Counted from the stretch's first letter, positions 18,035 through 27,220 are shown. The stretch: 64,000 nt of DNA from Limnohabitans sp. DM1 (GCF_001269385.1 NZ_CXOO01000027.1:62001-126000); one strand, 5' to 3'. The notes: generated from the sequence alone by a model not told the origin. Program-made: numbers and translations.

Positions 18035-18436
18035 TCAGGCTTTTTCAATGGGCATGCTGGCCGCTTGCCACGCCTTGAGGCCGCCGGCGAGCGATTGCGC
18101 CTTCTCGTAACCCAGTTTTTGGGCGGTGGCAGCCGCGCGAGCCGAGCGGGCGCCCACTTGGCACACCATGACCACCGGGGTCGATTTGTTCTTCACGAAC
18201 TGGCCCAGCTTGGCTTCAAGTTGGCCCAGGGGCAGATTTTTGGCTCCGATCACATGGCCCCGGGCAAATTCATCGGGTTCGCACACGTCAATGACGATGG
18301 CTTTTTCGCGGTTCATCAGTTGAACCATGTCCTGGGGCCCCAGGCCACGGCCCGCGCTCAAGACAGGAAAAAGCAAAGCAACGCCAGACGCCAAAGCCAC
18401 GGCCACCAACATCCAGTTATCGAGGAGAAATTTCAC
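18035..18436 (-). CDS. Membrane-anchored rhodanese-like domain protein
   Basis: 133 residues: one N-terminal transmembrane segment (about residues 8-27) followed by a single rhodanese domain. The active-site loop is CQVGARS, with the sulfur-accepting Cys at 92, and the family motif DVCEPDEFARGHVIGAKNLPL is present. It probably carries persulfide sulfur at the membrane; the partner is not known. It resembles the YibN type found next to grxC and secB. It is divergent from gpmA, and the ~110 bp between them hold both promoters. Confidence 0.9.
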   Translation of the reverse strand: MKFLLDNWMLVAVALASGVALLFPVLSAGRGLGPQDMVQLMNREKAIVIDVCEPDEFARGHVIGAKNLPLGQLEAKLGQFVKNKSTPVVMVCQVGARSARAAATAQKLGYEKAQSLAGGLKAWQAASMPIEKA

Positions 18437-18549
18437 GAATCAGACCTTTTTCAGTCAAAAAAATCGGCCTGATCGCAGGCCGCCAAGTCTGAATTCTAAA
18501 ATGATGTCCTTTTCCTCTGTTTCTTACAGCCTCTGCTGTCCACTTCAAT

Positions 18550-19287
18550 ATGTACAAACTTGTCCTGATCCGCCACGGCGAATCCACCTGGAACCTTGAA
18601 AACCGCTTCACCGGCTGGACCGATGTGGACCTGACCCCCACCGGCGTGAGCCAGGCCATGTCGGCGGGCAAACTGCTCAAAGCCGAAGGCTGGGACTTTG
18701 ACCTGTGCTACACCTCGGTGCTCAAGCGCGCCATCCACACCCTGTGGTACGCCCTGGACGAGATGGACCGCACCTGGCTGCCCGTGGTCAAGGACTACCG
18801 CCTGAACGAACGGCACTACGGCGCCCTACAAGGCCTGAACAAGGCCGACATGGCCAAGCAATACGGCGACGAGCAAGTGCTGATCTGGCGCCGCAGCTAC
18901 GACACCCCGCCGCCCGCGCTGGAAGCGACCGACCCCCGTTGCGAGCGCAGCGACCGCCGCTACCCCAGGCCCGATGTGGTACCACTGACCGAGTGCCTGA
19001 AAGACACGGTGGCCCGTGTGCTGCCCGCCTGGAACGACAGCATTGCCCCCAGCATCAAATCTGGCAAGCGGGTGCTGATCGCCGCGCACGGCAACTCGAT
19101 CCGCGCCCTGGTCAAGTACATGGACGGCATCTCCGAGACTGACATCGTGCACTTGAACATCCCCAACGGCATCCCGCTGGTCTATGAGCTGGATGAAAAC
19201 CTCAAGCCGATCCGCCACTACTACTTGGGCGATGCCGAGGCCGCTGCCGCAGCTGCAGCCGCAGTGGCCAGCCAGGGCAAGGCCTGA
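18550..19287 (+). CDS. gpmA: 2,3-bisphosphoglycerate-dependent phosphoglycerate mutase
   Basis: Glycolytic/gluconeogenic enzyme interconverting 3- and 2-phosphoglycerate. The 245-residue protein has the phosphohistidine motif [10 protein letters not shown] (His9), the conserved [12 protein letters not shown], the [15 protein letters not shown] loop and the second catalytic His in [11 protein letters not shown]. The C-terminus ends in an unusual Ala-rich tail (eight or more consecutive Ala in places) beyond the normal fold. A TAAAAT -10-like element lies about 50 bp upstream (18497-18502). Confidence 0.96.
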   Translation: MYKLVLIRHGESTWNLENRFTGWTDVDLTPTGVSQAMSAGKLLKAEGWDFDLCYTSVLKRAIHTLWYALDEMDRTWLPVVKDYRLNERHYGALQGLNKADMAKQYGDEQVLIWRRSYDTPPPALEATDPRCERSDRRYPRPDVVPLTECLKDTVARVLPAWNDSIAPSIKSGKRVLIAAHGNSIRALVKYMDGISETDIVHLNIPNGIPLVYELDENLKPIRHYYLGDAEAAAAAAAAVASQGKA

Positions 19288-19475
19288 TCGGCCTGAGAGG
19301 GGTCTTGGTGGGGGCTGGGCGTTAGCTGTGCGAGGATGCCTCGGATGAATCCTCTCGTGCTGGCGGCCCCACAGGGTTGAGACTGTTTCGGTAACGGTTA
19401 TTCACAAAACCTGACACCTTCAGCCTGCGCCGGGTGTATATTGAGCCGCATTGGTCATTGGGAAACCCTGAGTAC

Positions 19476-20924
19476 ATGAAACATCATCTGAAGATCGCGG
19501 GCTGGATCAGCGTGGGCGCACTGGCAGGCGCCTTGACCACTGTGTCGCTGCAAACCGTTGCACGCGGCAACATGGCCCCCTTGCCGCTGGAAGAACTGCA
19601 ACAACTCGCCGCCGTTTTTGGCATGGTCAAAAGCGACTATGTCGAGCCTGTGGACGAGAAAAAGCTGATCACCGAAGCCATCACCGGCATGGTGGCCAGC
19701 CTGGATCCGCACTCGCAGTATTTCGACAAGAAAACTTTCAAGGAATTCGCGGAAGGCACCTCGGGCAAGTTTGTCGGCGTGGGCATTGAAATTAGCCAGG
19801 AAGACGGCCTGATCAAAATCGTCTCGCCCATCGAAGGTTCTCCAGCCGATCGTGCGGGCCTCAAAACCAACGACCTGATCACCAAAGTCGACGACACGCC
19901 GGTCAAAGGCCTGTCGCTCAATGAAGCCGTCAAACGCATGCGCGGCGAGCCCAAGACCAAAGTGGTGTTGACCATCTTCCGCAAAGATGAAGGCCGCACC
20001 TTCCCCGTCACCATCATCCGTGAAGAGATCAAGACACAGTCGGTCAAGGCCAAGATGGTCGAGCCGGGCTACGCCTGGGTGCGGGTGTCTCAGTTCCAGG
20101 AGCGCACCGTGGACGACTTCGCCCGCAAAGTGGAAGAACTCTATGCACAAGACCCCAAAATCAAGGGCCTGGTGCTGGACTTGCGCAACGACCCCGGTGG
20201 CCTGCTGGATGCTGCCGTTGCACTGTCTGCCGCCTTTTTGCCCGAAAACGTGACCGTGGTCACCACCAACGGCCAACTTGAAGAAAGCAAATTCACCTAC
20301 AAGGCCAACCCCCAGTTCTGGCGCCGTAACGCGTCCAATGACCCCATTGGCAAGCTGACCCAAGCCACCGGTGGCGCCCTGAAAAAAGTACCTTTGGTGG
20401 TATTGGTCAACGAAGGCTCAGCCTCGGCCAGTGAAATCGTCGCAGGTGCCCTGCAAGACTACAAACGTGCCACCCTCATGGGCAGCCAGACCTTTGGCAA
20501 AGGTTCGGTGCAGACCGTGCGCCAGCTCGGCCCGGACACCGCTTTGAAGATCACCACAGCCCGTTACTACACCCCCAATGGCCGCGCCATCCAGGCCAAA
20601 GGCATCGTGCCTGAAATCATGCTGGATGAGACCGCCGAGGGCAACGTCTTTGCGGCCTTGCGCACGCGTGAAGCCGACTTGCAAAAGCACCTGTCCAACG
20701 GTAAGGAAGAAGAGAAAAAAGACCCTGAGCGCGAAAAAGCCCGCGAAGACGCCCTGAAAAAACTGGAAGAAGAATCCAAAAAACCTGTGGCCGAGCGGCG
20801 TTTGCCCGAATTCGGTTCCGACAAGGACTTCCAGCTGGCCCAGGCCCTGAACAAGCTCAAAGGCCAACCCGTGAAAGCCAGCACCACGCTGGCCGAGCGC
20901 AAGGTCGAGAAAAAAGAAAATTGA
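19476..20924 (+). CDS. S41 family C-terminal processing protease (CtpA/Prc-like)
   Basis: Periplasmic serine protease with a PDZ domain that trims or degrades envelope proteins. The 482-residue protein has an N-terminal membrane/signal segment (residues about 7-29), then MVASLDPHSQYF, a PDZ domain (about 90-170), and the S41 core with the Ser nucleophile in NEGSASASEIVAGAL and the Lys in GSQTFGKGSVQTV. A highly charged Lys/Glu-rich C-terminal tail, likely coiled coil, follows. ATG at 19476 is chosen over an in-frame start at 19434. A possible promoter (CTGACA at 19411 and TGTATATT near 19435) lies just upstream. It precedes moeB by 18 bp. Confidence 0.93.
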   Translation: MKHHLKIAGWISVGALAGALTTVSLQTVARGNMAPLPLEELQQLAAVFGMVKSDYVEPVDEKKLITEAITGMVASLDPHSQYFDKKTFKEFAEGTSGKFVGVGIEISQEDGLIKIVSPIEGSPADRAGLKTNDLITKVDDTPVKGLSLNEAVKRMRGEPKTKVVLTIFRKDEGRTFPVTIIREEIKTQSVKAKMVEPGYAWVRVSQFQERTVDDFARKVEELYAQDPKIKGLVLDLRNDPGGLLDAAVALSAAFLPENVTVVTTNGQLEESKFTYKANPQFWRRNASNDPIGKLTQATGGALKKVPLVVLVNEGSASASEIVAGALQDYKRATLMGSQTFGKGSVQTVRQLGPDTALKITTARYYTPNGRAIQAKGIVPEIMLDETAEGNVFAALRTREADLQKHLSNGKEEEKKDPEREKAREDALKKLEEESKKPVAERRLPEFGSDKDFQLAQALNKLKGQPVKASTTLAERKVEKKEN

Positions 20925-20942
20925 GCGCCATGGGTGACGCGT

Positions 20943-21698
20943 ATGAATGACGCACAGTTGCTGCGCTATTCGCGGCATATTTTGCTCAATGAACTGGGCA
21001 TTGATGGTCAGGAAAAGCTCCTGGCATCGCACGCCCTGATCATTGGCGCAGGGGGTCTGGGCTCACCGGTTGCCCTCTACCTGGGCAGCGCCGGTGTGGG
21101 CCACATCACCGTGGTGGACCACGACGAAGTCGACGCCACCAACTTGCAGCGCCAGATTGCCCACACCCTGGACCGGGTGGGCCAGCCCAAGGCCGAATCG
21201 GTGCGCACGGCCATTGCCCAGATCAACCCCGACCCGCAGGTGCACACTGTTACGCGCCGCGCCGACGCGGCCTTGCTGGCCGAGCTGGTGCCTCAGGCTG
21301 ATGTGGTCATCGATTGTTGCGACAACTTTGCTACCCGGCACGCCGTGAACCTGGCCTGCGTGCAACACCGCAAACCGCTGGTGTCGGGTGCGGCTATCCG
21401 CATGGACGGCCAGGTGTCTGTGTTTGACAGCACGCAAGCCGACGCCCCGTGTTACGCCTGCATCTTTCCGCCAGATAACCTGCCCGAAGAAACGCGCTGT
21501 GCCACCATGGGGGTGTTTGCGCCGTTGGTGGGCATCATCGGCAGCGTGCAAGCGGCCGAAGCCCTCAAAATCCTCAGCGGCATGGGCAGCCACATGGCCG
21601 GACGTTTGCTGATGCTCGACGGCCGTGAACTGTCCTGGACCGACATTCGCATGCAGCGCAAGCACGACTGCCTGGTGTGTGCAGCGCTGCGCACCTGA
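20943..21698 (+). CDS. moeB: HesA/MoeB/ThiF family adenylyltransferase (MoeB-like)
   Basis: E1-like enzyme that adenylates the C-terminus of a small sulfur-carrier protein such as MoaD or ThiS. The protein (about 251 residues) has the nucleotide-binding GAGGLGSPVA, the Arg/Asn block DATNLQRQ, DCCDNFATRHAVN, SGAAIRMDGQ, and two CxxC pairs (CYAC and CLVC) expected to bind zinc. There is no C-terminal rhodanese domain. ATG at 20943 is chosen for its GGGTGA ribosome site; a GTG three codons upstream is possible. MoaD/ThiS are not in the window, so whether it serves molybdopterin or thiamine is undecided. Confidence 0.9.
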   Translation: MNDAQLLRYSRHILLNELGIDGQEKLLASHALIIGAGGLGSPVALYLGSAGVGHITVVDHDEVDATNLQRQIAHTLDRVGQPKAESVRTAIAQINPDPQVHTVTRRADAALLAELVPQADVVIDCCDNFATRHAVNLACVQHRKPLVSGAAIRMDGQVSVFDSTQADAPCYACIFPPDNLPEETRCATMGVFAPLVGIIGSVQAAEALKILSGMGSHMAGRLLMLDGRELSWTDIRMQRKHDCLVCAALRT

Positions 21699-21745
21699 CG
21701 CCCCCGCTGCTCCAGACATGTTGGACACCTCGAGTGCCAACCCGC

Positions 21746-21864
21746 ATTGCCACACGTCCTTGCGAGCGAAGCGTGGCAATTCAGCGGCTGTGGTCCATCT
21801 GGCGTCAAAGCTTTTTGCGAGCGCTGTTGCTGGATTGCCGCGTCGCAGGCTCCTCGCAATGACG
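21746..21864. repeat. Dispersed inverted-repeat element (family A, copy 1)
   Basis: Non-coding element between moeB and the nuclease gene. Its right arm (21830-21864, 35 nt) matches, in reverse complement, 30 of 35 positions of an arm of a second element at 30928-30962. The left end contains ATTGCCAC...GTGGCAAT (21746-21753 and 21773-21780) and a related TTGCGAGCGAAGCG motif. The core TGCGAGGAGC resembles the widespread 'TTGCGAGGAGCGAAGCGA' type of bacterial repetitive palindrome. Confidence 0.65.
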
Positions 21865-21923
21865 GGGAACTTGGCGCATTCTTCACAACGAGAAACTTGA
21901 TTTGCAGGTCAGCAGCCCGCAGG

Positions 21924-22439
21924 TCAAGTTTGATCCTGGCTGTGGCAGCTGCCGTGGAATTTTCTGAACACCGGGGGTGACATGGCGGCCGAACCGGCGG
22001 CAAACAGGCCGCGTTTTTGTTTTTGTGCCTGCCGCTGCAAAGCCGCATAAGGCCCTTTGCCGGTGCGAAATTTGTAGGCCCAGGCCATGCCCTGGCGCAC
22101 CATCTCGGCGCCCAGATCGACGCCGTTGACCGACAAGCGCCCGATTTGCCTGCCGTATACATCTTGCCCATGGGAGATCACCTGCACCGGTTTGCGCAGG
22201 GCCAGGCTGATCAGGGTGTCGCGCGATTGCGAACCACCGGGCTGGCAGGTCTCCGGTGCATCAATGTCTTCGATGCGCAGTTTGACCGGCTCATGGTGCC
22301 CTTCGCGCACCAGCACAACGGTGTCTCCGTCCATGACCCAACTCACCCAGCCAGTCCAGGACTCAGACGCCTGCGCGGCACCCTGACCCCAGGCCAGCAT
22401 GAGCCAGCAAGCCCAATGGCCCATGCGACAACATGTCAT
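21924..22439 (-). CDS. Thermonuclease (SNase) family protein, probably exported
   Basis: 171 residues with an N-terminal hydrophobic, Cys/Trp-rich segment that could be a signal peptide ending near AQA-SES, then a staphylococcal-nuclease domain (about 27-150). Family motifs visible are DGDTVVLV, LRIEDIDAPE (catalytic Arg/Glu region) and DVYGRQIGRL (second Arg region), as well as GMAWAYKF. Calcium-dependent nuclease activity on DNA or RNA outside the cytoplasm is expected but unproven. The start overlaps the MarR-family stop codon as ATGA, so the two genes are translationally coupled. Confidence 0.88.
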   Translation of the reverse strand: MTCCRMGHWACWLMLAWGQGAAQASESWTGWVSWVMDGDTVVLVREGHHEPVKLRIEDIDAPETCQPGGSQSRDTLISLALRKPVQVISHGQDVYGRQIGRLSVNGVDLGAEMVRQGMAWAYKFRTGKGPYAALQRQAQKQKRGLFAAGSAAMSPPVFRKFHGSCHSQDQT

Positions 22440-22960
22440 GTCAGTTCCTTGCCGCGTTGGCCTTGACGCCGATTGGCTTTGGGCAGAATCGGGCTCAACT
22501 CTGTCAGCAGGGCCTCGGCGCGCCCTTGCATGCGCTCGAGTGCTGCATCAAAAAGGGCGGTCTCTTCAGGTTGCAAGACCGACAGGATCTGGCTGTTGAT
22601 GGCCTGAATCTGGGGCATCAAAGTTTCATAAAGTTGTTGGCCTACCGGGGTCAGACTCACCCGGGCACTGCGGCGGTCATGGGCGGTTATGGTGCGCAGC
22701 ACCAGCTTTTTCTGAACCAGAGCGGTCAGTGTGCGCGAAGTGCGAGCCCGGTCACGGTGCATGCGTTCGGCCAACGCCGATGGTGGCAAGCTGCCGTTTT
22801 GATGGAGTTGAGCGATCACGGCCCATTCGCGCCGGGTGATGCCATAGCCGCCTTCGCACAGGCGCACCACCATGACGCCGGCGACTGCAGACAGGCGGCC
22901 CAGCCGGTACAACAGCAAATCGTCAATGGAAGCCAAGCGTTGGGAGGGCGACAAGGGCAT
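22436..22960 (-). CDS. MarR family transcriptional regulator
   Basis: 174 residues with the MarR winged helix-turn-helix: YGITRREWAVIAQL, LPPSALAERMHRDRARTSRTLTALVQKKLV and the wing HDRRSARVSLTPVGQQ. Dimerisation helices flank it. It is divergent from the Bug receptor-sulfatase-SulP genes and coupled to the nuclease gene. MarR proteins usually repress the divergent operon until a small aromatic or phenolic ligand binds, which would suit a sulfate-ester uptake cassette. That link is inference. Candidate operator palindromes lie in the intergenic region. Confidence 0.9.
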   Translation of the reverse strand: MPLSPSQRLASIDDLLLYRLGRLSAVAGVMVVRLCEGGYGITRREWAVIAQLHQNGSLPPSALAERMHRDRARTSRTLTALVQKKLVLRTITAHDRRSARVSLTPVGQQLYETLMPQIQAINSQILSVLQPEETALFDAALERMQGRAEALLTELSPILPKANRRQGQRGKELT

Positions 22961-22981
22961 CAGGGTTTTCGAGAGGGATGA

Positions 22982-23009
22982 TTGATTAGATCAATTGTCG
23001 TACATGACA
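22982..23009. promoter_or_regulatory. Candidate MarR operator palindromes
   Basis: Two adjacent inverted repeats between the MarR gene and the Bug receptor gene: TTGAT-TAG-ATCAA (22982-22994) and TGTC-GTACAT-GACA (22996-23009). Their position in the divergent promoter region suggests binding by the adjacent MarR protein; no direct evidence. Confidence 0.4.
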
Positions 23010-23150
23010 CTACATTGGAAGCCGTGACTTTGAAGCCGACGTTTGCCTGGCAAGCCATTTGGAGAATGAACCTTTGGGGCAAAACCCATCCAAGCCACGG
23101 GCGCTCAACTCGACTGAGCCCCTTTCACCCTTGATACCCAGTCTTTTGAC

Positions 23151-24128
23151 ATGAACACCTTTTCCCTTTCCCGCAAGCGCTGGAGCGCTGCTTTGTGCCT
23201 TGCAGCTTGCGCTGCGGTGACCTCGTCCTGGGCGCAAAGTTACCCCAGCAAACCCGTCAAATTCATCACCAATTTTCCTGCGGGCGGCCCGGCGGACTAT
23301 TTGGCGCGCACCGTGGGTGAAGCCATCACCACCCAGTACAAGCAGCCCGTGGTGGTGGAAAACAAGCCCGGCGCGGGCGGCAACATCGGGGCTGACTTTG
23401 TCGCCAAAAGCCCGGCCGATGGCTACACCGTGCTGTTCGGCATCGACACCACCTTCACGGTCAACCCCTACATCTACAAAAGCATGGCCTTCAAGCCAGC
23501 TGACCTGCGGCCGATCATGGTCATGGTCTCCTCGGGCTTGTTGGTCGGTGCCCACCCCTCCACTGGCTTCAAAACCCTCAAAGACCTGATCGCCCAAGGC
23601 AAAGGCAAGGGCCTGAACTTCAGCAGCGCGGGCAGCGGAAGCCCCGGCCATCTGGCTGCAGAAATTTTCATGGATGCGGCCCAGATCAAAATCCAGCATA
23701 TCCCCTACAAAGGCAACGCACCCGCCGTCGCTGCCGTGGTGGCAGGCGAGGTGGATGCTGGCGTACTCGCCACCCCCGGCATGCTGCCGCATGTCAAAGC
23801 CGGCAAGGTCAATGCATTGGCCGTGACCAGCCGTCAGCGCTCGCGTTCAGCCCCCGACATCCCGACTGTGGCCGAACTCGGCCTGAAGGACCTGGAGCTC
23901 GAAGTGCTCTACGTGGCCATGGTGCCAGCTGCCACACCCGAGCCCGTGGTGCAGCTGCTGCAAAAAGCCTTCTCAGACGCATTGAAGCGCCCAGACACCC
24001 AAACACAGCTGACCGGCATGGATTTGTTTTATGAAGGACTGGTCGGTCAGGACGCTGCCAAACGACTGGCCGAGCAATCTCAACGCTATGACCGCGTGGT
24101 CAAGTCCACGGGCATGAAGGTCGATTGA
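23151..24128 (+). CDS. Bug-family (TctC-like) tripartite tricarboxylate transporter substrate-binding protein
   Basis: Periplasmic solute receptor of the Bug family, greatly expanded in Burkholderiales. The 325-residue protein has a Sec signal peptide (about residues 1-28, cleavage after SSWA), then the family signatures YPSKPVKFITNFPAGGPADYLAR, VVVENKPGAGGNIGADFVAKSPADGYT and GLNFSSAGSGSPGHLAAEIF. No TctA/TctB membrane genes are nearby, as is usual for orphan Bug proteins. It precedes the sulfatase gene by 8 bp (or overlaps it), so it may bind the sulfatase substrate or an anion related to it (inference). Confidence 0.93.
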   Translation: MNTFSLSRKRWSAALCLAACAAVTSSWAQSYPSKPVKFITNFPAGGPADYLARTVGEAITTQYKQPVVVENKPGAGGNIGADFVAKSPADGYTVLFGIDTTFTVNPYIYKSMAFKPADLRPIMVMVSSGLLVGAHPSTGFKTLKDLIAQGKGKGLNFSSAGSGSPGHLAAEIFMDAAQIKIQHIPYKGNAPAVAAVVAGEVDAGVLATPGMLPHVKAGKVNALAVTSRQRSRSAPDIPTVAELGLKDLELEVLYVAMVPAATPEPVVQLLQKAFSDALKRPDTQTQLTGMDLFYEGLVGQDAAKRLAEQSQRYDRVVKSTGMKVD

Positions 24129-24136
24129 TTGCCACC

Positions 24137-25477
24137 ATGAACACCCCCACACGACAACGCCCCAACATCATCTTCATCGTCGCCGACGACCTCGGCTTTG
24201 CAGATCTGGGCTGCTACGGCGGGCGAGACGCCCAATTCGGCAAGGTCTCGCCCGTACTCGATCAGTTGGCTGCGGGGGGGCTCAAGTTCACGCAGGGGTA
24301 CTCCAACTCACCCGTGTGCTCGCCCACGCGCTTTGCGCTCATGACCGCGCGCTACCAGTACCGCCTGCGCGGCGGTGCCGACGAGCCCATCAACAGCCGC
24401 AGCCGGGGCAGCGCCGTGCTGGGCTTGCCGCCCGAACACCCCACGCTGCCGTCCTTGCTCAAGGCCAGCGGCTACCGCACGGCGCTGATCGGCAAGTGGC
24501 ATTTGGGTTACCCACCGCACTTCAGCCCCCTCAAATCGGGCTATGAAGAGTTTTTTGGCCCCATGTCGGGCGGGGTGGACTACTTCACACATTGCGCCTC
24601 CAGCGGGGCGCACGACCTGTTCACCGGCGAAGACGAAACGCCTGAAGACGGCTACCTGACCGACATGATCTCCAAGCGGGCTGTGGACTTTGTGGAGCGC
24701 ATGGCCCCGGGAGCCGCGCAAGGCACGCCCTTTTTTTTGAGCCTGCACTACACCGCGCCGCACTGGCCCTGGGAAACGCGCGAAGACCACGCGCTGGCGC
24801 AAGAAGTCAAAGACAACCTGTTCCACCTGCACGGCGGCAACATCCACACTTACCAGCGCATGATCCACCACATGGACGAAGGCATTGGTTGGGTGGTGGA
24901 GGCTTTGAGAAAAACCGGGCAGCTTGAGAACACCCTGATCGTCTTTACCAGCGACAACGGCGGCGAACGTTTCAGCGACAACTGGCCGCTGGTGGGCGGC
25001 AAGATGGACCTGACCGAAGGCGGCATCCGTGTGCCGTGGATCGCGCATTGGCCCGCCGTCATCGCGCCCGGCGGCACATCCACCCAGCACTGCATGACCA
25101 TGGACTGGTCGGCCACCATGGTCGAATTGGCAGGAGCCAAGGCCAGTGATGACTTGCCGTTTGACGGCGTGTCTCTGGCCCCCGTGTTGCGTGATGCCCA
25201 ACACCAATTTGAGCGGCCACTTTACTGGCGCATGAACCACCGGGGTCAACGTGCCCTGCGCATGGGCGACTACAAATACCTGCGGGTGGATGGCCACGAT
25301 TACCTGTTCAACATCCCGTCCGATGAGCGCGAACGTGCCAACCTGGGCGGACGCCAAGCCGAGCGCCTGCAGGCCATGCGCGCTGCGTGGGAGGCGTGGG
25401 ACGCCACTGTGCCCGCTATCCCCGAAGACGCCACCGTGAGCTTGGGCTACTCTGTTAAAGACATGCCCCAGCGCTGA
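24137..25477 (+). CDS. Sulfatase family hydrolase (formylglycine type)
   Basis: Hydrolyses a sulfate ester. The 446-residue protein has the alkaline-phosphatase-superfamily metal site at the N-terminus (IIFIVADDLGFADLGCYGG) and the sulfatase signature CSPTR at about residues 61-65, whose Cys would be converted to formylglycine. It also has GKWHLGY, LSLHYTAPHWPWE and VFTSDNGGERFS. It has no signal peptide, so a cytoplasmic location is likely. The formylglycine-generating enzyme is not in the window. ATG at 24137 is preferred; a TTG at 24125 overlapping the preceding stop is possible. It lies between a Bug receptor gene and a SulP transporter gene. Confidence 0.93.
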   Translation: MNTPTRQRPNIIFIVADDLGFADLGCYGGRDAQFGKVSPVLDQLAAGGLKFTQGYSNSPVCSPTRFALMTARYQYRLRGGADEPINSRSRGSAVLGLPPEHPTLPSLLKASGYRTALIGKWHLGYPPHFSPLKSGYEEFFGPMSGGVDYFTHCASSGAHDLFTGEDETPEDGYLTDMISKRAVDFVERMAPGAAQGTPFFLSLHYTAPHWPWETREDHALAQEVKDNLFHLHGGNIHTYQRMIHHMDEGIGWVVEALRKTGQLENTLIVFTSDNGGERFSDNWPLVGGKMDLTEGGIRVPWIAHWPAVIAPGGTSTQHCMTMDWSATMVELAGAKASDDLPFDGVSLAPVLRDAQHQFERPLYWRMNHRGQRALRMGDYKYLRVDGHDYLFNIPSDERERANLGGRQAERLQAMRAAWEAWDATVPAIPEDATVSLGYSVKDMPQR

Positions 25478-25500
25478 AGCCCTGGCGGCTAAGATCGGTC

Positions 25501-27183
25501 ATGTCTGAAATGCAACGATATTTAACTTTTCGCCAGTGGCCCCGCCTGAGTGCCTCGCTGGCCCGCAACGAAGTGCTGGCGGGTCTGACGGTGGCCTTGG
25601 TCATGGTGCCGCAGGCTGTGGCTTATGCGGGCCTGGCGGGCATGCCGCTGGTGACTGGTCTATACACCTGTCTGATCCCAGCCCTGTTGGCGGTGCTGTT
25701 TGGCAGTGCCACGCGACTATCGGTCGGGCCTGCCGCATTGACCTGCGTCCTGATTGGCGCCTCACTCACCGGTATGGCCGAACCTGGTTCGCCCGAATGG
25801 GTGGCGCTGGCGGTGTGGTTGTCCCTGCTGTCGGGGGGCATCCAGCTGTTGCTGGGCCTGGGCCATTACGGCTGGCTCATCAACCTGGTCAGCGCCCCGG
25901 TCATGATGGGCTTCACCCAGGCCGCATCCTTGCTGATCATGGCTTCGCAAGTGCCGGGTTTGCTGGGCATCCAGGCTTGGAGCTGGGATGTGCACAGCTG
26001 GTCTGCATGGCTGACCGGCTGGCCTGCACTGTTTGGCCTGAGCAGTCTGGTGCTGCTCTTGTTGTTGCGCAGGTACAGACCCCGCTGGCCCGGCATCATG
26101 CTGGTGATGGGCGCCGCCTCTGCGGTGGGCTACGCCACCGATTACCAGGCCCATGGCGCCGTGGTCGGACAGTTGCCCGCAGGCCTGCCGGATTTTTATT
26201 GGCCCCATTGGCCGGGCCTGGAGGTGATCAACCAGCTGTGGGTGCCAGCCATGGTGATTGCGCTGGTGAGCTTTCTGGAAACAGCGTCCAGCGCCCGCAT
26301 TGAATGCCAGCGCGACGGCAAGCGCTGGGACGACAGCACCGAACTCTTCAGCCAGGGTTTGGCCAAACTGGCCTCAGCCTTCTCAGGCAGCTTCCCGACC
26401 AGCACTTCATTTTCGCGCTCGGCGCTCATGCTCTATGCAGGCGCACGCTCGGGCTGGGCGGTGGTGGCATCGGTGGGCTTTGTGTTGCTGGCCTTGCTGC
26501 TCCTCATGCCTGCACTGGCCTACGTGCCGCGCTCAGTCATGTCGGCGGCCGTCATCGTGGCCGTGCTCAACCTTTTTCAGCCCCGGCAGTTTTTAAGGAT
26601 TTGGCGCATTGACCGGATCGAAACCCTCACCGCTGGCGTGACTTTTGGCATCACGCTGGCCACCGCCCCGCGCATTTATTGGGGCGTGATGACCGGTGTT
26701 TTGCTGGGGCTGAGTCACTTTCTGCACACCCGGCTGCACCCGCGCATCATTGAGGTGGGCTTGCACCCTGATGGCAGCTTGCGTGACCGCCATCTGTGGA
26801 AACTGCCGCCTTTGGCGCCCCATCTGTATGCCTTGCGCATGGATGCCGAACTCGACTTTGCGGCCTCCAGCGACTTTGAGCGCGCCATCGCAGCTCACCT
26901 GGCGCGTCAACCGGACACCCGCCATGTCTGCTTGTTTGCGCATCCCATCAACCGCATCGACGCCACGGGCGTGGAAACTTTCGGGCAAATCCATCGTCAA
27001 TTGGCCAGCCGGGGTATCACCTTGCACATCAGCGGCATCAAATTGCCAGTGGAGACCACCTTGCGCCGGGCGGGCGAATTGAGTGAGGGACCCTTCCTCA
27101 AGATGTACCGCACCGATGCAGAGGCCTTGCAGGCGCTCCAAGCGATCCATGCCATGCCCCCGGACATTGGCAGCGCCACCTGA
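25501..27183 (+). CDS. SulP family inorganic anion (sulfate) transporter with STAS domain
   Basis: 560-residue inner-membrane protein with about 10-14 hydrophobic segments in the first 430 residues and a cytoplasmic STAS domain at about 440-545 (HVCLFAHPINRIDATGVETF). Family signatures are VALVMVPQAVAYAGLAGMP, GLYTCLIPALLAVLFGSATRLSVGPAA and SGSFPTSTSFSRSAL. It follows the sulfatase gene by 23 bp. Such proteins move sulfate, bicarbonate or other anions; here the context suggests sulfate or a sulfonated/sulfated compound, either import for assimilation or export of released sulfate. Confidence 0.93.
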   Translation: MSEMQRYLTFRQWPRLSASLARNEVLAGLTVALVMVPQAVAYAGLAGMPLVTGLYTCLIPALLAVLFGSATRLSVGPAALTCVLIGASLTGMAEPGSPEWVALAVWLSLLSGGIQLLLGLGHYGWLINLVSAPVMMGFTQAASLLIMASQVPGLLGIQAWSWDVHSWSAWLTGWPALFGLSSLVLLLLLRRYRPRWPGIMLVMGAASAVGYATDYQAHGAVVGQLPAGLPDFYWPHWPGLEVINQLWVPAMVIALVSFLETASSARIECQRDGKRWDDSTELFSQGLAKLASAFSGSFPTSTSFSRSALMLYAGARSGWAVVASVGFVLLALLLLMPALAYVPRSVMSAAVIVAVLNLFQPRQFLRIWRIDRIETLTAGVTFGITLATAPRIYWGVMTGVLLGLSHFLHTRLHPRIIEVGLHPDGSLRDRHLWKLPPLAPHLYALRMDAELDFAASSDFERAIAAHLARQPDTRHVCLFAHPINRIDATGVETFGQIHRQLASRGITLHISGIKLPVETTLRRAGELSEGPFLKMYRTDAEALQALQAIHAMPPDIGSAT

Positions 27184-27220
27184 GTTCAGCCCCCTCAAGC
27201 GCCGCAAACCCAAGTGATGC

